A DNA stretch of 64,000 nucleotides, from NCBI GenBank assembly GCA_003013855.2, contig ML058465.1, positions 62,001 to 126,000 on the forward strand, given 5' to 3'. Positions 43,130 to 54,800 of the stretch are shown piece by piece. Origin of the DNA: Liriodendron chinense. Taxonomy: Eukaryota > Streptophyta > Magnoliopsida > Magnoliales > Magnoliaceae. The notes beneath the pieces are model-generated. The model did not search any database and was not told the DNA's origin. It saw only the letters and a program-made list of their open reading frames with translations. Numbering within the stretch: the stretch's first letter is position 1; each line of letters begins with the position of its first letter. The translations under genes and the position numbers were made by a program.

Positions 43130-43338
43130 AAATAGGCAAGTACAATGTTAGCTCGAAAGCTCGGCTCGAATTCAGGCTTGAAAGCTTGAAGCTCGGACAG
43201 GCTCGAATTCAGCTCGAAAGCTCGTCCAAACCAAGCCAAGCCCACGACCTGAGCTCGAGGACCAAGCCGAGCCAAGCTCGAGCCCAGGTCGCCCACTGAC
43301 CAAACCGAGCCGAACTGGGCAAAGCTTGATTCAGCTTG
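43130..43338 (-). repeat. hAT right subterminal repeats, cut by CACTA copy 2
   Basis: GCTCGAAAGCTCGGCTCGAA near 43150 and further GAGCTCGAG, AAGCCGAGCC and AACCGAGCCGAAC copies mirror the left subterminal repeats. The terminal repeat itself is not in this block; it must lie beyond the CACTA insertion. Confidence 0.65.
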
Positions 43339-43810
43339 CACTATAAGAAAATGAAGTTTTACCGACGAAATTATTTTAGCCGGTAAAAAGCGATTTCCCC
43401 GATGAAATAAAGTAATCGTCGGTAAAATACATTCAAGTTTCCCGCCACCGTTAGATTACACCCGCCATACACTTTTACCGATGAAATTCTAAATTTCGTC
43501 GGTAAAAAGTTTATTACCGATGAAGATACCCGTCGCTAAAAAATAAAGCAAGAAATTTAGCTTTTACCGACGAATATTTTCGTCGGTAAAAGTCGTTTTT
43601 AGCAACGATTATAGTCTGTCGGTAATAATATGTGATTTCTGCGTAAGAGGACTTTTACCGACGAAATTTTTCATCGGTAAAAGTCATTTTCCCCGACGAA
43701 AATTGCTTGTCGGTAATAATGTTTGATTCCCGCCTAAGTGAAAAGGGAGAACTTTTACCGACGAAAAATTCTCTTTTACCGATGAAAATTTTCGTCGGTA
43801 AAAGTCCTTT
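43339..43810 (+). repeat. CACTA copy 2 left terminal and subterminal repeats
   Basis: The same layout as 24999-25460: TTTTACCGACGAAA / TTTCGTCGGTAAAA halves, with scattered CCGATGAAA variants that look like C-to-T decay at CG. Confidence 0.85.
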
Positions 43811-43819
43811 TTTTTACTA

Positions 43820-43867
43820 ACCCGATCGGGCCTCCCTCATTTCTCTCTGTCTCTCTCACTCTCGCTG

Positions 43868-43906
<39 letters not shown>

Positions 43907-44532
43907 GTGCGCGCGGCCGGCCCACCCATCTCATCTCTCCCTCTTCTCCGACCATCGGCAGTCAACGTACCGGCGGCCCACCGCCTCAGCCGACCACCCC
44001 CCCCCCCCAGCCGACCACCGTCACTGGTAGCCACTCGCCTCCACCGGCCTCCGTACGCCGCCAGCTCCTCCGGTAACCCTCTCGCCCTTCCTTCTTGCTC
44101 CATTTCCCCTCTCTCCCTCTCTCCTCGTTGTTGATTGTGGGGCCCACTCCCAAAATCCAATGCATGTGGGTCTCACCATCGCTGTCCAATGCATGTGGGT
44201 GGGTCCCACCGTCGCTTTCTATCGTCCATTGCATGTGGGTCCCACAGTCGGTTTCCATCGTCCATTGCATGTGGGGTCCACCTTAGCTGTCGGTTTCCAT
44301 CGTCCATTTGGTGGGGCCCACTGATTTAGTAAATCCCTAATTAGGGATTTTGAAATTAAAATCCCTAATTAGGGATTTTAAAATTTAAAATCCAAATTTT
44401 TGTTTTACAAATTAAAAAAATGAAATACGTAATTGTTGGGCCCACCGTCGCTGTCCACTGGCTGTGGCTGTGGGGCCCACGTCGCTGTCCACTGGCTGTG
44501 GGGCGATCGTCGCTGTCCACTATGTGTGGAGT
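43820..44532 (+). repeat. CT-rich leader, GTGGGTCCCACC repeats and AATTAGG palindromes (copy 2)
   Basis: A CT microsatellite (43845-43910), a C-rich run (43997-44010), the leader donor CCTCCG|GTAACC at 44073, ATGCATGTGGGTCCCACC repeats (44140-44320), two AAATCCCTAATTAGGGATTT palindromes (44331-44380), and about three GGGGCCCACGTCGCTGTCC units (44440-44525). Equivalent to 25470-26292 in copy 1. Confidence 0.8.
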
Positions 44533-44534
44533 AA

Positions 44535-44960
44535 ACTATGTGGGGGCCACAGTGATTTACGTATTTTATCCACTCCATCCATCCATCTTAGCAGGGAATT
44601 TTAGGTATGGTGCCCAAAAATGAAGCATATCAAAATCTATAGTGGACCACACCACAAGTGTGAACTGAATGTCTATCATTGAAAAATTCTTGGAGGACAC
44701 AGAAGTATTGGATCAAGCTGATATTTGTGTTTTCCCTTCATCCATATCCATGTGATCTTATGAACAAGTTGGATGACAAATAATGATCACTGTAGGGCCT
44801 GGGAATGGTGGAAATCATTATTCCCACTGTTTACCATGGCATGGTCCACTTGAGATTTGGATATGCTTAAATTTTGGGCTCAACCACTAAAATGAGCTGA
44901 AAAAACATAAGGACGGAATAGATAAATCACATACATTCTAGGTGGGCCCAACTGAGTTTA
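44535..44960. mobile_element. Fold-back MITE inside CACTA copy 2
   Basis: The left outer arm (44535-44600, with ATTTACGTATTTTATCCACT) is better kept than in copy 1 and pairs with the right outer arm (about 44900-44955, with GATAAATCACATACATTCTA). Inner arms pair as in copy 1. The shared position in both CACTA copies means it inserted in their common ancestor. Confidence 0.7.
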
Positions 44961-45259
44961 CTCTACATGATAAGAGATAAGAGTGTGTAGAGTTACTCCG
45001 CACGCAATCCGATTCCCATGGTGGGCCCCATACATACTTATTTGTTCAGAAAATAGCAGTCATTAGGTATTTGATTAGACTTGATTCATGGTGTTGATGA
45101 TTTTGCCATTTTCATGTGCTTGTGTATCTGGAATTGATGGAGCAAACCCGGATGTGCTTCGGAGCTACCCGTGGTTGATTTATGTGGATGTATGTTGTGG
45201 ATGTATTTGGCTTATTATTAATAGTTATTTTTTGTCCACAAATGATAGTATAATAGAAT

Positions 45260-45640
45260 CAGTTAGCCCATTTGGAGATTTCTATATTGCCGAGCATAAA
45301 TAAAGTGTGTTTTGGAGGTATAGAAATCTGCCAAATTGTCTTGTTGGACAGTCCAAGGTTGGATAGATTGGAATGTTATCGTTGTTTGTCATTTACATGC
45401 AATGTCATTAGTTTCGTGCGGTAACTCTCCTATTCTCTCTGGATATGTTTCTTATGTTTAATTCCATTGTCAATTTAATCCACACAATGTGTGGATAGTT
45501 GACGTGGAAATGAAATGTAAGATAAATATATCTGGAGAGATAGGGGGAGATGCTGTCGAAATTTAGGCTTGGGCATTTAAATGGAAATAATGATAGCATT
45601 TCAATCTATCCATCCTTGGATGGGCGACTGATTTTATTAT
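45260..45640 (+). promoter_or_regulatory. 5' segment shared with the hAT element (copy in CACTA 2)
   Basis: Nearly identical to 26946-27320 and collinear with 39534-39908. Landmarks TCGTGCGGTAACTCTCC (about 45414) and GAGAGATAGGGGGAGATGCT (about 45536). Confidence 0.7.
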
Positions 45641-45711
45641 ATTATCATTTAGTGGCAAATTAGATGACGAACATGATACTTGTGATTAAGAGTAGTTGAT
45701 TGATGTTGATG

Positions 45712-46895
45712 TTGAGCTGGGGTCCCTGGAAGGTGGGAACCGTGGTTTAGACCAAGATGATGAAGCTGTCCTGTTCCTATGGATAGCAATATGGGTGGCC
45801 TGGCCATTTGGACAGGCCCGTGTTTATGTATTAGCTCGAAATTAATGGAGCAGACCCGGATGTGCGTCGGAGCTATCCGGGTGTTGAGCGGGGGTCCCTG
45901 GAAGGTGGGAACCGCTGTTATGACCATGATGATGAAGCTGTCCATTTCCTATGGACAACAATATGGGTGGCCTGCCCATTTGGACAGGCCCGTGTTTATG
46001 TATTAGCTCGAAATTAATAGAGCAGACCCGGATGTGCGTCGGAGCTATCCGGGTGTTGAACGGGGGTCCCTGGAAGGTGGGAACCGCTGTTATGACCATG
46101 ATGATGAAGCTGTCCATTTCCTATAGACAGCAATATGGGCGGCCTGGCCATTTGGACAGGCCCGTGTTTATGTATTAGCTTGAAATTAATGGAGCAGACC
46201 CGGATGTGCATCGGAGCTATCCGGGTGTTGAGCGGGGGTCCCTGGAAGGTGGGAACCGCTGTTATGACCATGATGATGAAGCTGCCATTTCCTATGGACA
46301 GCAATATGGGTGGCCTGGCCATTTGGACAGGCCCGTGTTTATGTATTAGCTTGAAATTAATGGAGCAGACCTGGATGTGCGTCGGAGCTATCCGGGTGTT
46401 GAGCGGGGGTCCCTGGAAGGTGGGAACCGCTGTTATGACCATGATGATGAAGCTGTCCATTTCCTATGGACAGCAATATGGGTGGCCTGGCTATTTGGAC
46501 AGGCCTGTGTTTATGTATTAGCTCGAAATTAATGGAGCAGACCCGGATGTGCGTCAGAGCTATCTGGGTGTTGAGCGGGGGTCCCTGGAAGGTGGGAACC
46601 GCTGTTATGACCGTGATGATGAAGCTGTCCATTTCCTATGGACAGCAATATGGGTGGCCTGGCCATTTGGACAGACCCGTGTTTATGTATTAGCTCGAAA
46701 TTAATGGAGCAGACCCGGATGTGCGTCGGAGCTATCCGGGTGTTGAGCGGGGGTCCCTGGAAGGTGGGAACCGCTGTTATGACCATGATGATGAAGCTGT
46801 CCATTTCCTATGGACAGCAATATGGGTGGCCTGGCCATTTGGACAGGCCCGCTTTGTGTGGAGCAGACCCAGATGTGCGTCGGAGCTATCCTTGA
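45712..46895 (+). repeat. 172-bp tandem repeat array, about 6.9 units (copy 2)
   Basis: GAGCGGGGGTCCCTGGAAGG landmarks at about 45714, 45886, 46058, 46230, 46401, 46573 and 46745. Copy 1 has about 5.6 units, so unit number changed after the two copies separated. Confidence 0.92.
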
Positions 46896-47488
46896 GTTGC
46901 TTGAGTCTCCAAGACCTACACCCTAAACCCGAAACCATAAACCTAAAACTAAAACCTATAAGCTACGGCTAAACCGAAACCTAAACTCAATTCATCTAAC
47001 TCTAAACCTAGACCCAAACTAAAAAACCTAACCCTAAACCCGATCCCGAACCCGAAACTATAAACCAATGCGTAAACCTAATCCTAATCTCAAATCACCT
47101 AACCTAAACCTACACCAATTCGTAAATACATTCACCTAACCTAAACCTTGACCCAAACACGAGAACCTTTTCATAAACCCGATCCCGAACCCAAAAATCT
47201 CAACCTATGCCCTAAACCTAATCCTAATCTCAAATCACCTAACCTAAACCTACACCAATTCCTAAATACATTCACCTAACCTAAACCTTGACCCAAACAC
47301 GAGAACCTTTCCCTAAACCCGATCCCGAACCCGAAAATATAAACCTATTCCCGAAACCTTATCCTAAACTCATGTCACCTAAACTAAACCTACACCTATT
47401 CCTAAATCCATTCACCTAGCCTAAACCTAGACCCAAACTCGAAAACCAAACCCGAAACCCGATCCCGAACCCGAAAATCTAAACCTAT

Positions 47489-48881
47489 TGTTCGCTCGCC
47501 TCAAGTGTAAGGCTGCGATGTAGTAATAAAACTCGGTAAGACCGAGGTCGATCCACAGGGAAATATAAACAACTTCTAAAGCACTCCAGCAACTCAGTTT
47601 TTGGATGAAAATCAGATTCAATTGAGTGTTTAATTAAAACAGTAACTTAATGAAAAATCAGGGATATAAAGTACTAAGGCATTCAAGGATCCACTTGCAG
47701 CAATCCTATGTCAATTCAGTCAATCCAAGTAGAGAACACAACTAGTTTTGAAGTCCTATCTCTCATCTAGTTGGAAAATAAAGCATTACACACATTCAAT
47801 CCAAATCAAGTTGAACTTCCAAGTTCTAGTCCATTCAATCAATGTAGAAATCAAAACTATAGCCTGCGGAGTAACAGCCATGCCTATGGACTATGGCCTG
47901 CTCAAGGATTACTATGATTCGAATCTAAACAAGCATCCTGTGATAATCTCAGAGAATTGCAAGGAATTCATGTCCTGAGCACATGAACTCTCATAAAACA
48001 TCTCAAACTACCACTTAAAGAACTGGAACATGAGAAAATTCAAACTTGAATGTAAATTACTTGAATTAAATTGAATCCAACATCGAATTGGCTACAAGCT
48101 TCACCCCTCAGCCTTAGCTGAGAGGTTCTAGCCGAGCATAGTCATGCTACAACTAAAAACTCTGAATAAAAGCATAGAAAATAGAAAACCAGAAGTTGGA
48201 GAGTTGCAGACGCTCCACGCTCGCTTCCTCTCTCCAAAACCACGTTCCTTCCCTTCTAAGATGACCTAGGAAGATCCCCTAGGTATCCTTTTATAGCAAG
48301 AAACCTCCCTTGCGTCGAAATCTGCGAAAGGTTACGCAGTGCGCAGTGTTTTTCGGAGTCCAGATTTAGAAAGGACTCTAGTTACGCAGGGCCGACCGGT
48401 CATGACCGGTCGGACTGGACTTTTACACATTCCAGGGACTATAGCCAACCTGTCAAGACCGGTCGGACAGACCTCCTAGCAATCCAGCGTATACAGCCGA
48501 CCGGTCATGACCGGTCGGACCAAACTGTCCGTCTTCCAATGTGCATGGCCGACCGGTCATGACCGATCGGCTTGTCTTCAATATGATCAGCCTTCATGGC
48601 CGACCGGTCATGACCGGTCAGCCTTCTTCCATTTGCTTATTCTTCCTTTCTTTTTCTCCTTTTTCTTCTTTTCTCTCTTCTCCTTGCTTTCTTCTTTCTT
48701 TGGTCTTCTTTCATCTTTCATCCAATGGCTCCAAAGGCTTCTTTTAATCCCCAATTGAACGAAGTCCGCTCTCATCCCCTATAATCACAAAACATGTGTT
48801 AGATGGGCCTTTAAATCGTGAAAATCATGCAAACCATGTCATTTATATAGGCAATGCAATGTATAAAGTGGAGGTTCAACA
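47489..48881 (-). repeat. Solo LTR in the satellite, with target-site duplication CCTAT
   Basis: CCTAT at 47484-47488 and 48882-48886 flanks a 1393-bp segment starting TGTTCGCTCGCC and ending GGAGGTTCAACA; the satellite continues on both sides. It shares GCGATGTAGTAATAA and CTACAAGCTTCACC with the LTR at 17403-18854, so it is the same broad family. TATAAAA on the minus strand (48289-48295) shows leftward transcription. No internal region remains, so recombination between LTRs has removed it. Confidence 0.93.
48392..48621 (-). promoter_or_regulatory. Palindrome array, GACCGGTCATGACCGGTC type, 52-bp period
   Basis: Five 22-bp units start at 48392, 48445, 48497, 48549 and 48600 (spacing 53, 52, 52, 51). 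The first and third are perfect palindromes extended by CC/GG on the flanks; the second has one decayed arm. They lie about 97-330 bp upstream of the minus-strand TATA box at 48289-48295. Confidence 0.92.
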
Positions 48882-51800
48882 CCTATGCCCGAAACCTAAT
48901 CCTACACTCATGTCACCTAAACTAAACCTACACCTATTCCTAAATCCATTCACCTAGCCTAAACCTTGACCCAAACACGAAAAACAAACCCAAGACCCGA
49001 TCCTCAACCCAAAAATCTCAACTTATGCCCTAAACCTAATCCTAAACTCATGTCACCTAAACTAAACCTACACCTATTCCTAAATACATTCACCTTACCT
49101 AAACCTAGACCCAAACACGAAAACCAAACCCGAAACCCGATCCCGAACCCAAAAATCTCAACTTATGCCCAAAACCTAATCCTAAACTCATGTCACCTAA
49201 ACTAAACCTACACCTATTCCTAAATCCATTCACCTAGCCTAAACCAAGACCCAAACTCGAAAACCAAACCCGAAACCTGATCCCGAACCCGAAAATCTAA
49301 ACCTATGTCTGAAACCTAATCCTAAACTAATGTCACCTAAACTAAACCTACACCTATTCCTAAATCCATTCACCTAGCCTAAACCTTGACCCAAACACGA
49401 AAACCAAACCCGAAACCCGATCCCGAATCCAAAAATCTCAACTTATACCCAAAACCTAATCCTAAACTCATGTCACCTAAACTAAACCTACACCTATTCC
49501 TAAATCCATTCACTTACCCTAAACCTAGACCCAAACTCGAAAACCAAACCCGAAACCCGATCCCGAACCCGAAAATCTAAACCTATGCACGAAACCTAAT
49601 CCTAAACTCATGTCACCTAAACTAAACCTACACCTATTCCTCAATCCATTCACCTAGCCTAAACCAAGACCCAAACTCGAAAACCAAACCCGAAACCCGA
49701 TCCCGAACCCGAAAATCTAAACCTATGCCCGAAACCTAATCCTAAACTCATGTCACCTAAACTAAACCTACACCTATTCCTAAATCCATTCACCTAGCCT
49801 AAACCTAGACCCAAACTCGAAAACCAAACCCGAAACCCGATCCCGAACCAGAAAATCTAAACCTATGCCCGAAACCTAATCCTAAACTCATGTCACCTAA
49901 ACTAAACCAACACCTATTCCTAAATCCATTCACCTAGCCTAAACCTAGACCCAAACACGAAAACCAAACCCGAAACCTGATCCCGAACCCGAAAATCTAA
50001 ACCTATGTCTGAAACCTAATCCTAAACTAATGTCTCCTAAACTAAACCTACACCTATTCCTAAATCCATTCACCTAGCCTAAACCTTGACCCAAACACGA
50101 AAACCAAACCCGAAACCCGATCCCGAATCCAAAAATCTCAACTTATGCCCAAAACCTAATCCTAAACTCATGTCACCTAAACTAAACCTACACCTATTCC
50201 TAAATCCATTCACTTACCCTAAACCTAGACCCAAACTCGAAAACCAAACCCGAAACCCGATCCCGAACCCGAAAATCTAAACCTATGCCCGAAACCTAAT
50301 CCTAAACTCATGTCACCTAAACGAAACCTACACCTATTCCTAAATCCATTCACCTAGCCTAAACCTAGACCCAAACACGAAAACCAAACCCGAAACCTGA
50401 TCCCGAACCCGAAAATCTAAACCTATGTCTGAAACCTAATCCTAAACTAATGTCACCTAAACTAAACCTACACCTATTCCTAAATCCATTCACCTAGCCT
50501 AAACCTTGACCCAAACACGAAAACCAAACCCGAAACCCGATCCCGAATCCAAAAATCTCAACTTATGCCCAAAACCTAATCCTAAACTCATGTCACCTAA
50601 ACTAAACCTACACCTATTCCTAAATCCATTCACTTACCCTAAACCTAGACCCAAACTCGAAAACTAAACCCGAAACCCGATCCCGAACCCGAAAATCTAA
50701 ACCTATGCCCGAAACCTAATCCTAAACTCATGTCACCTAAACTACACCTACACCTATTCCTAAATCCATTCACCTAGCCTAAACCTAGACCCAAACTCGA
50801 AAACCAAACCCGAAACCCGATCCCGAACCCGAAAATCTAAACCTATGCCCGAAACCTAATCCTAAACTCATGTCACCTAAACTAAACCAACACCTATTCC
50901 TAAATCCATTCTCCTAGCCCAAACCTAGACCCAAACACGAAAACCAAACCCGAAACCTGATCCCGAACCCGAAAATCTAAACCTATGTCTGAAACCTAAT
51001 CCTAAACTAATGTCACCTAAACTAAACCTACACCTATTCCTAAATCCATTCACCTAGCCTAAACCTTGACCCAAACACGAAAACCAAACCCGAAACCCAA
51101 TCCCGAATCCAAAAATCTCAACTTATGCCCAAAACCTAATCCTAAACTCATGTCACCTAAACTAAACCTACACCTATTCCTAAATCCATTCACTTACCCT
51201 AAACCTAGACCCAAACTCGAAAACCAAACCCGAAACCCGATCCCGAACCCGAAAATCTAAACCTATGCCCGAAACCTAATCCTAAACTCATGTCACCTAA
51301 ACTAAACCTACACCTATTCCTAAATCCATTCACCTAGCCTAAACCTAGACCCAAACTCGAAAACCAAACCCGAAACCCGATCCCGAACCCGAAAATCTAA
51401 ACCTATGCCCGAAACCTAATCCTAAACTCATGTCACCTAAACTAAACCTACACCTATTCCTAAATCCATTCACCTAGCCTAAACCTTGACCCAAACACGA
51501 AAACCAAACCCGAAACCCGATCCCGAACCCAAAAATCTCAACTTATGCCCGAAACCTAATCCTAAACTCATGTCACCTAAACTAAACCTACACCTATTCC
51601 TAAATCCATTCACCTAGCCTAAACCTAGACCCAAACACGAAAACCAAACCCGAAACCCGATCCCGAACCCAAAAATCTCAACTTATGCCCGAAACCTAAT
51701 CCTAAACTCATGTCACCTAAACTAAACCTACACCTATTCCTAAATCCATTCACCTAGCCTAAACCTTGACCCAAACACGAAAACCAAACCCGAAACCCGA

Positions 51801-54800
51801 TCCCGAATCCAAAAATCTCAACTTATGCCCAAAACCTAATCCTAAACTCATGTCACCTAAACTAAACCTACACCTATTCCTAAATCCATTCACCTAGCCT
51901 AAACCTAGACCCAAACTCGAAAACCAAACCCGAAACCCGATCCCGAACCCGAAAATCTAAACCTATGCCCGAAACCTAATCCTAAACTCATGTCACCTAA
52001 ACTAAACCAACACCTATTCCTAAATCCATTCACCTAGCCTAAACCAAGACCCAAACACGAAAACCAAACCCGAAACCTGATCCCGAACCCGAAAATCTAA
52101 ACCTATGTCTGAAACCTAATCCTAAACTAATGTCTCCTAAACTAAACCTACACCTATTCCTAAATCCATTCACCTAGCCTAAACCTTGACCCAAACACGA
52201 AAACCAAACCCGAAACCCGATCCCGAATCCAAAAATCTCAACTTATGCCCAAAACCTAATCCTAAACTCATGTCACCTAAACTAAACCTACACCTATTCC
52301 TAAATCCATTCACTTACCCTAAACCTAGACCCAAACTCGAAAACCAAACCCGAAACCCGATCCCGAACCCGAAAATCTAAACCTATGCCCGAAACCTAAT
52401 CCTAAACTCATGTCACCTAAACTAAACCTACACCTATTCCTAAATCCATTCACCTAGCCTAAACCTAGACCCAAACACGAAAACCAAACCCGGAACCTGA
52501 TCCCGAACCCGAAAATCTAAACCTATGTCTGAAACCTAATCCTAAACTAATGTCACCTAAAATAAACCTACACCTATTCCTAAATCCATTCACCTAGCCT
52601 AAACCTTGACCCAAACACGAAAACCAAACCCGAAACCCAATCCCGAATCCAAAAATCTCAACTTATGCCCAAAACCTAATCCTAAACTCATGTCACCTAA
52701 ACTAAACCTACACCTATTCCTAAATCCATTCACTTACCCTAAACCTAGACCCAAACTCGAAAACTAAACCCGAAACCCGATCCCGAACCCGAAAATCTAA
52801 ACCTATGCCCGAAACCTAATCCTAAACTCATGTCACCTAAACTAAACCAACACCTATTCCTAAATCCATTCTCCTAGCCCAAACCTAGACCCAAACACGA
52901 AAACCAAACCCGAAACCTGATCCCGAACCCGAAAATCTAAACCTATGTCTGAAACCTAATCCTAAACTAATGTCACCTAAACTAAACCTACACCTATTCC
53001 TAAATCCATTCACCTAGCCTAAACCTTGACCCAAACACGAAAACCAAACCCGAAACCCAATCCCGAATCCAAAAATCTCAACTTATGCCCAAAACCTAAT
53101 CCTAAACTCATGTCACCTAAACTAAACCTACACCTATTCCTAAATCCATTCACTTACCCTAAACCTAGACCCAAACTCGAAAACCAAACCCGAAACCCGA
53201 TCCCGAACCCGAAAATCTAAACCTATGCCCGAAACCTAATCCTAAACTCATGTCACCTAAACTAAACCAACACCTATTCCTAAATCCATTCTCCTAGCCC
53301 AAACCTAGACCCAAACACGAAAACCAAACCCGAAACCTGATCCCGAACCCGAAAATCTAAACCTATGTCTGAAACCTAATCCTAAACTAATGTCACCTAA
53401 ACTAAACCTACACCTATTCCTAAATCCATTCACCTAGCCTAAACCTTGACCCAAACACGAAAACCAAACCCGAAACCCGATCCCGAATCCAAAAATCTCA
53501 ACTTATGCCCAAAACCTAATCCTAAACTCATGTCACCTAAACTAAACCTACACCTATTCCTAAATCCATTCACCTACCCTAAACCTAGACCCAAACTCGA
53601 AAACCAAACCCGAAACCCGATCCCGAACCCGAAAATCTAAACCTATGCCCGAAACCTAATCCTAAACTCATGTCACCTAAACTAAACCTACACCTATTCC
53701 TAAATCCATTCACCTAGCCTAAACCTAGACCCAAACTCGAAAACCAAACCCGAAACCCGATCCCGAACCCGAAAATCTAAACCTATGCCCGAAACCTAAT
53801 CCTAAACTCATGTCACCTAAACTAAACCTACACCTATTCCTAAATCCATTCACCTAGCCTAAACCTTGACCCAAACACGAAAACCAAACCCGAAACCCGA
53901 TCCCGAACCCAAAAATCTCAACTTATGCCCGAAACCTAATCCTAAACTCATGTCACCTAAACTAAACCTACACCTATTCCTAAATCCATTCACCTAGCCT
54001 AAACCTAGACCCAAACACGAAAACCAAACCCGAAACCCGATCCCGAACCCAAAAATCTCAACTTATGCCCGAAACCTAATCCTAAACTCATGTCACCTAA
54101 ACTAAACCTACACCTATTCCTAAATCCATTCACCTAGCCTAAACCTTGACCCAAACACGAAAACCAAACCCGAAACCCGATCCCGAATCCAAAAATCTCA
54201 ACTTATGCCCAAAACCTAATCCTAAACTCATGTCACCTAAACTAAACCTACACCTATTCCTAAATCCATTCACCTAGCCTAAACCTAGACCCAAACTCGA
54301 AAACCAAACCCGAAACCCGATCCCGAACCCGAAAATCTAAACCTATGCCCGAAACCTAATCCTAAACTCATGTCACCTAAACTAAACCTACACCTATTCC
54401 TAAATCCATTCACCTAGCTTAAACCTAGACCCAAACACGAAAACCAAACCCGAAACCTGATCCCGAACCCGAAAATCTAAACCTATGTCTGAAACCTAAT
54501 CCTAAACTAATGTCTCCTAAACTAAACCTACACCTATTCCTAAATCCATTCACCTAGCCTAAACCTTGACCCAAACACGAAAACCAAACCCGAAACCCGA
54601 TCCCGAATCCAAAAATCTCAACTTATGCCCAAAACCTAATCCTAAACTCATGTCACCTAAACTAAACCTACACCTATTCCTAAATCCATTCACTTACCCT
54701 AAACCTAGACCCAAACTCGAAAACCAAACCCGAAACCCGATCCCGAACCCGAAAATCTAAACCTATGCCCGAAACCTAATCCTAAACTCATGTCACCTAA

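Larger units (their letters stand above)
38309..43338 (+). mobile_element. hAT (Ac-like) transposon, right end beyond the CACTA 2 insertion
   Basis: The left end reads GAGAGTTGTACACGAATCGAGC at about 38309-38330, followed by repeats of AGCTCGGCTCG. The right side (43130-43338) carries the same repeats in inverse order (GAGCTTTCGAGC, GAGCCGAGCC types) up to CACTA copy 2. The left end lies where the LTR alignment breaks, so the hAT inserted into the LTR. Inside: AT-rich and CT-rich leader, the segment shared with CACTA, a transposase pseudogene, and a second finger-bearing reading frame. The right terminus and the 8-bp duplication lie outside the window. Confidence 0.8.
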
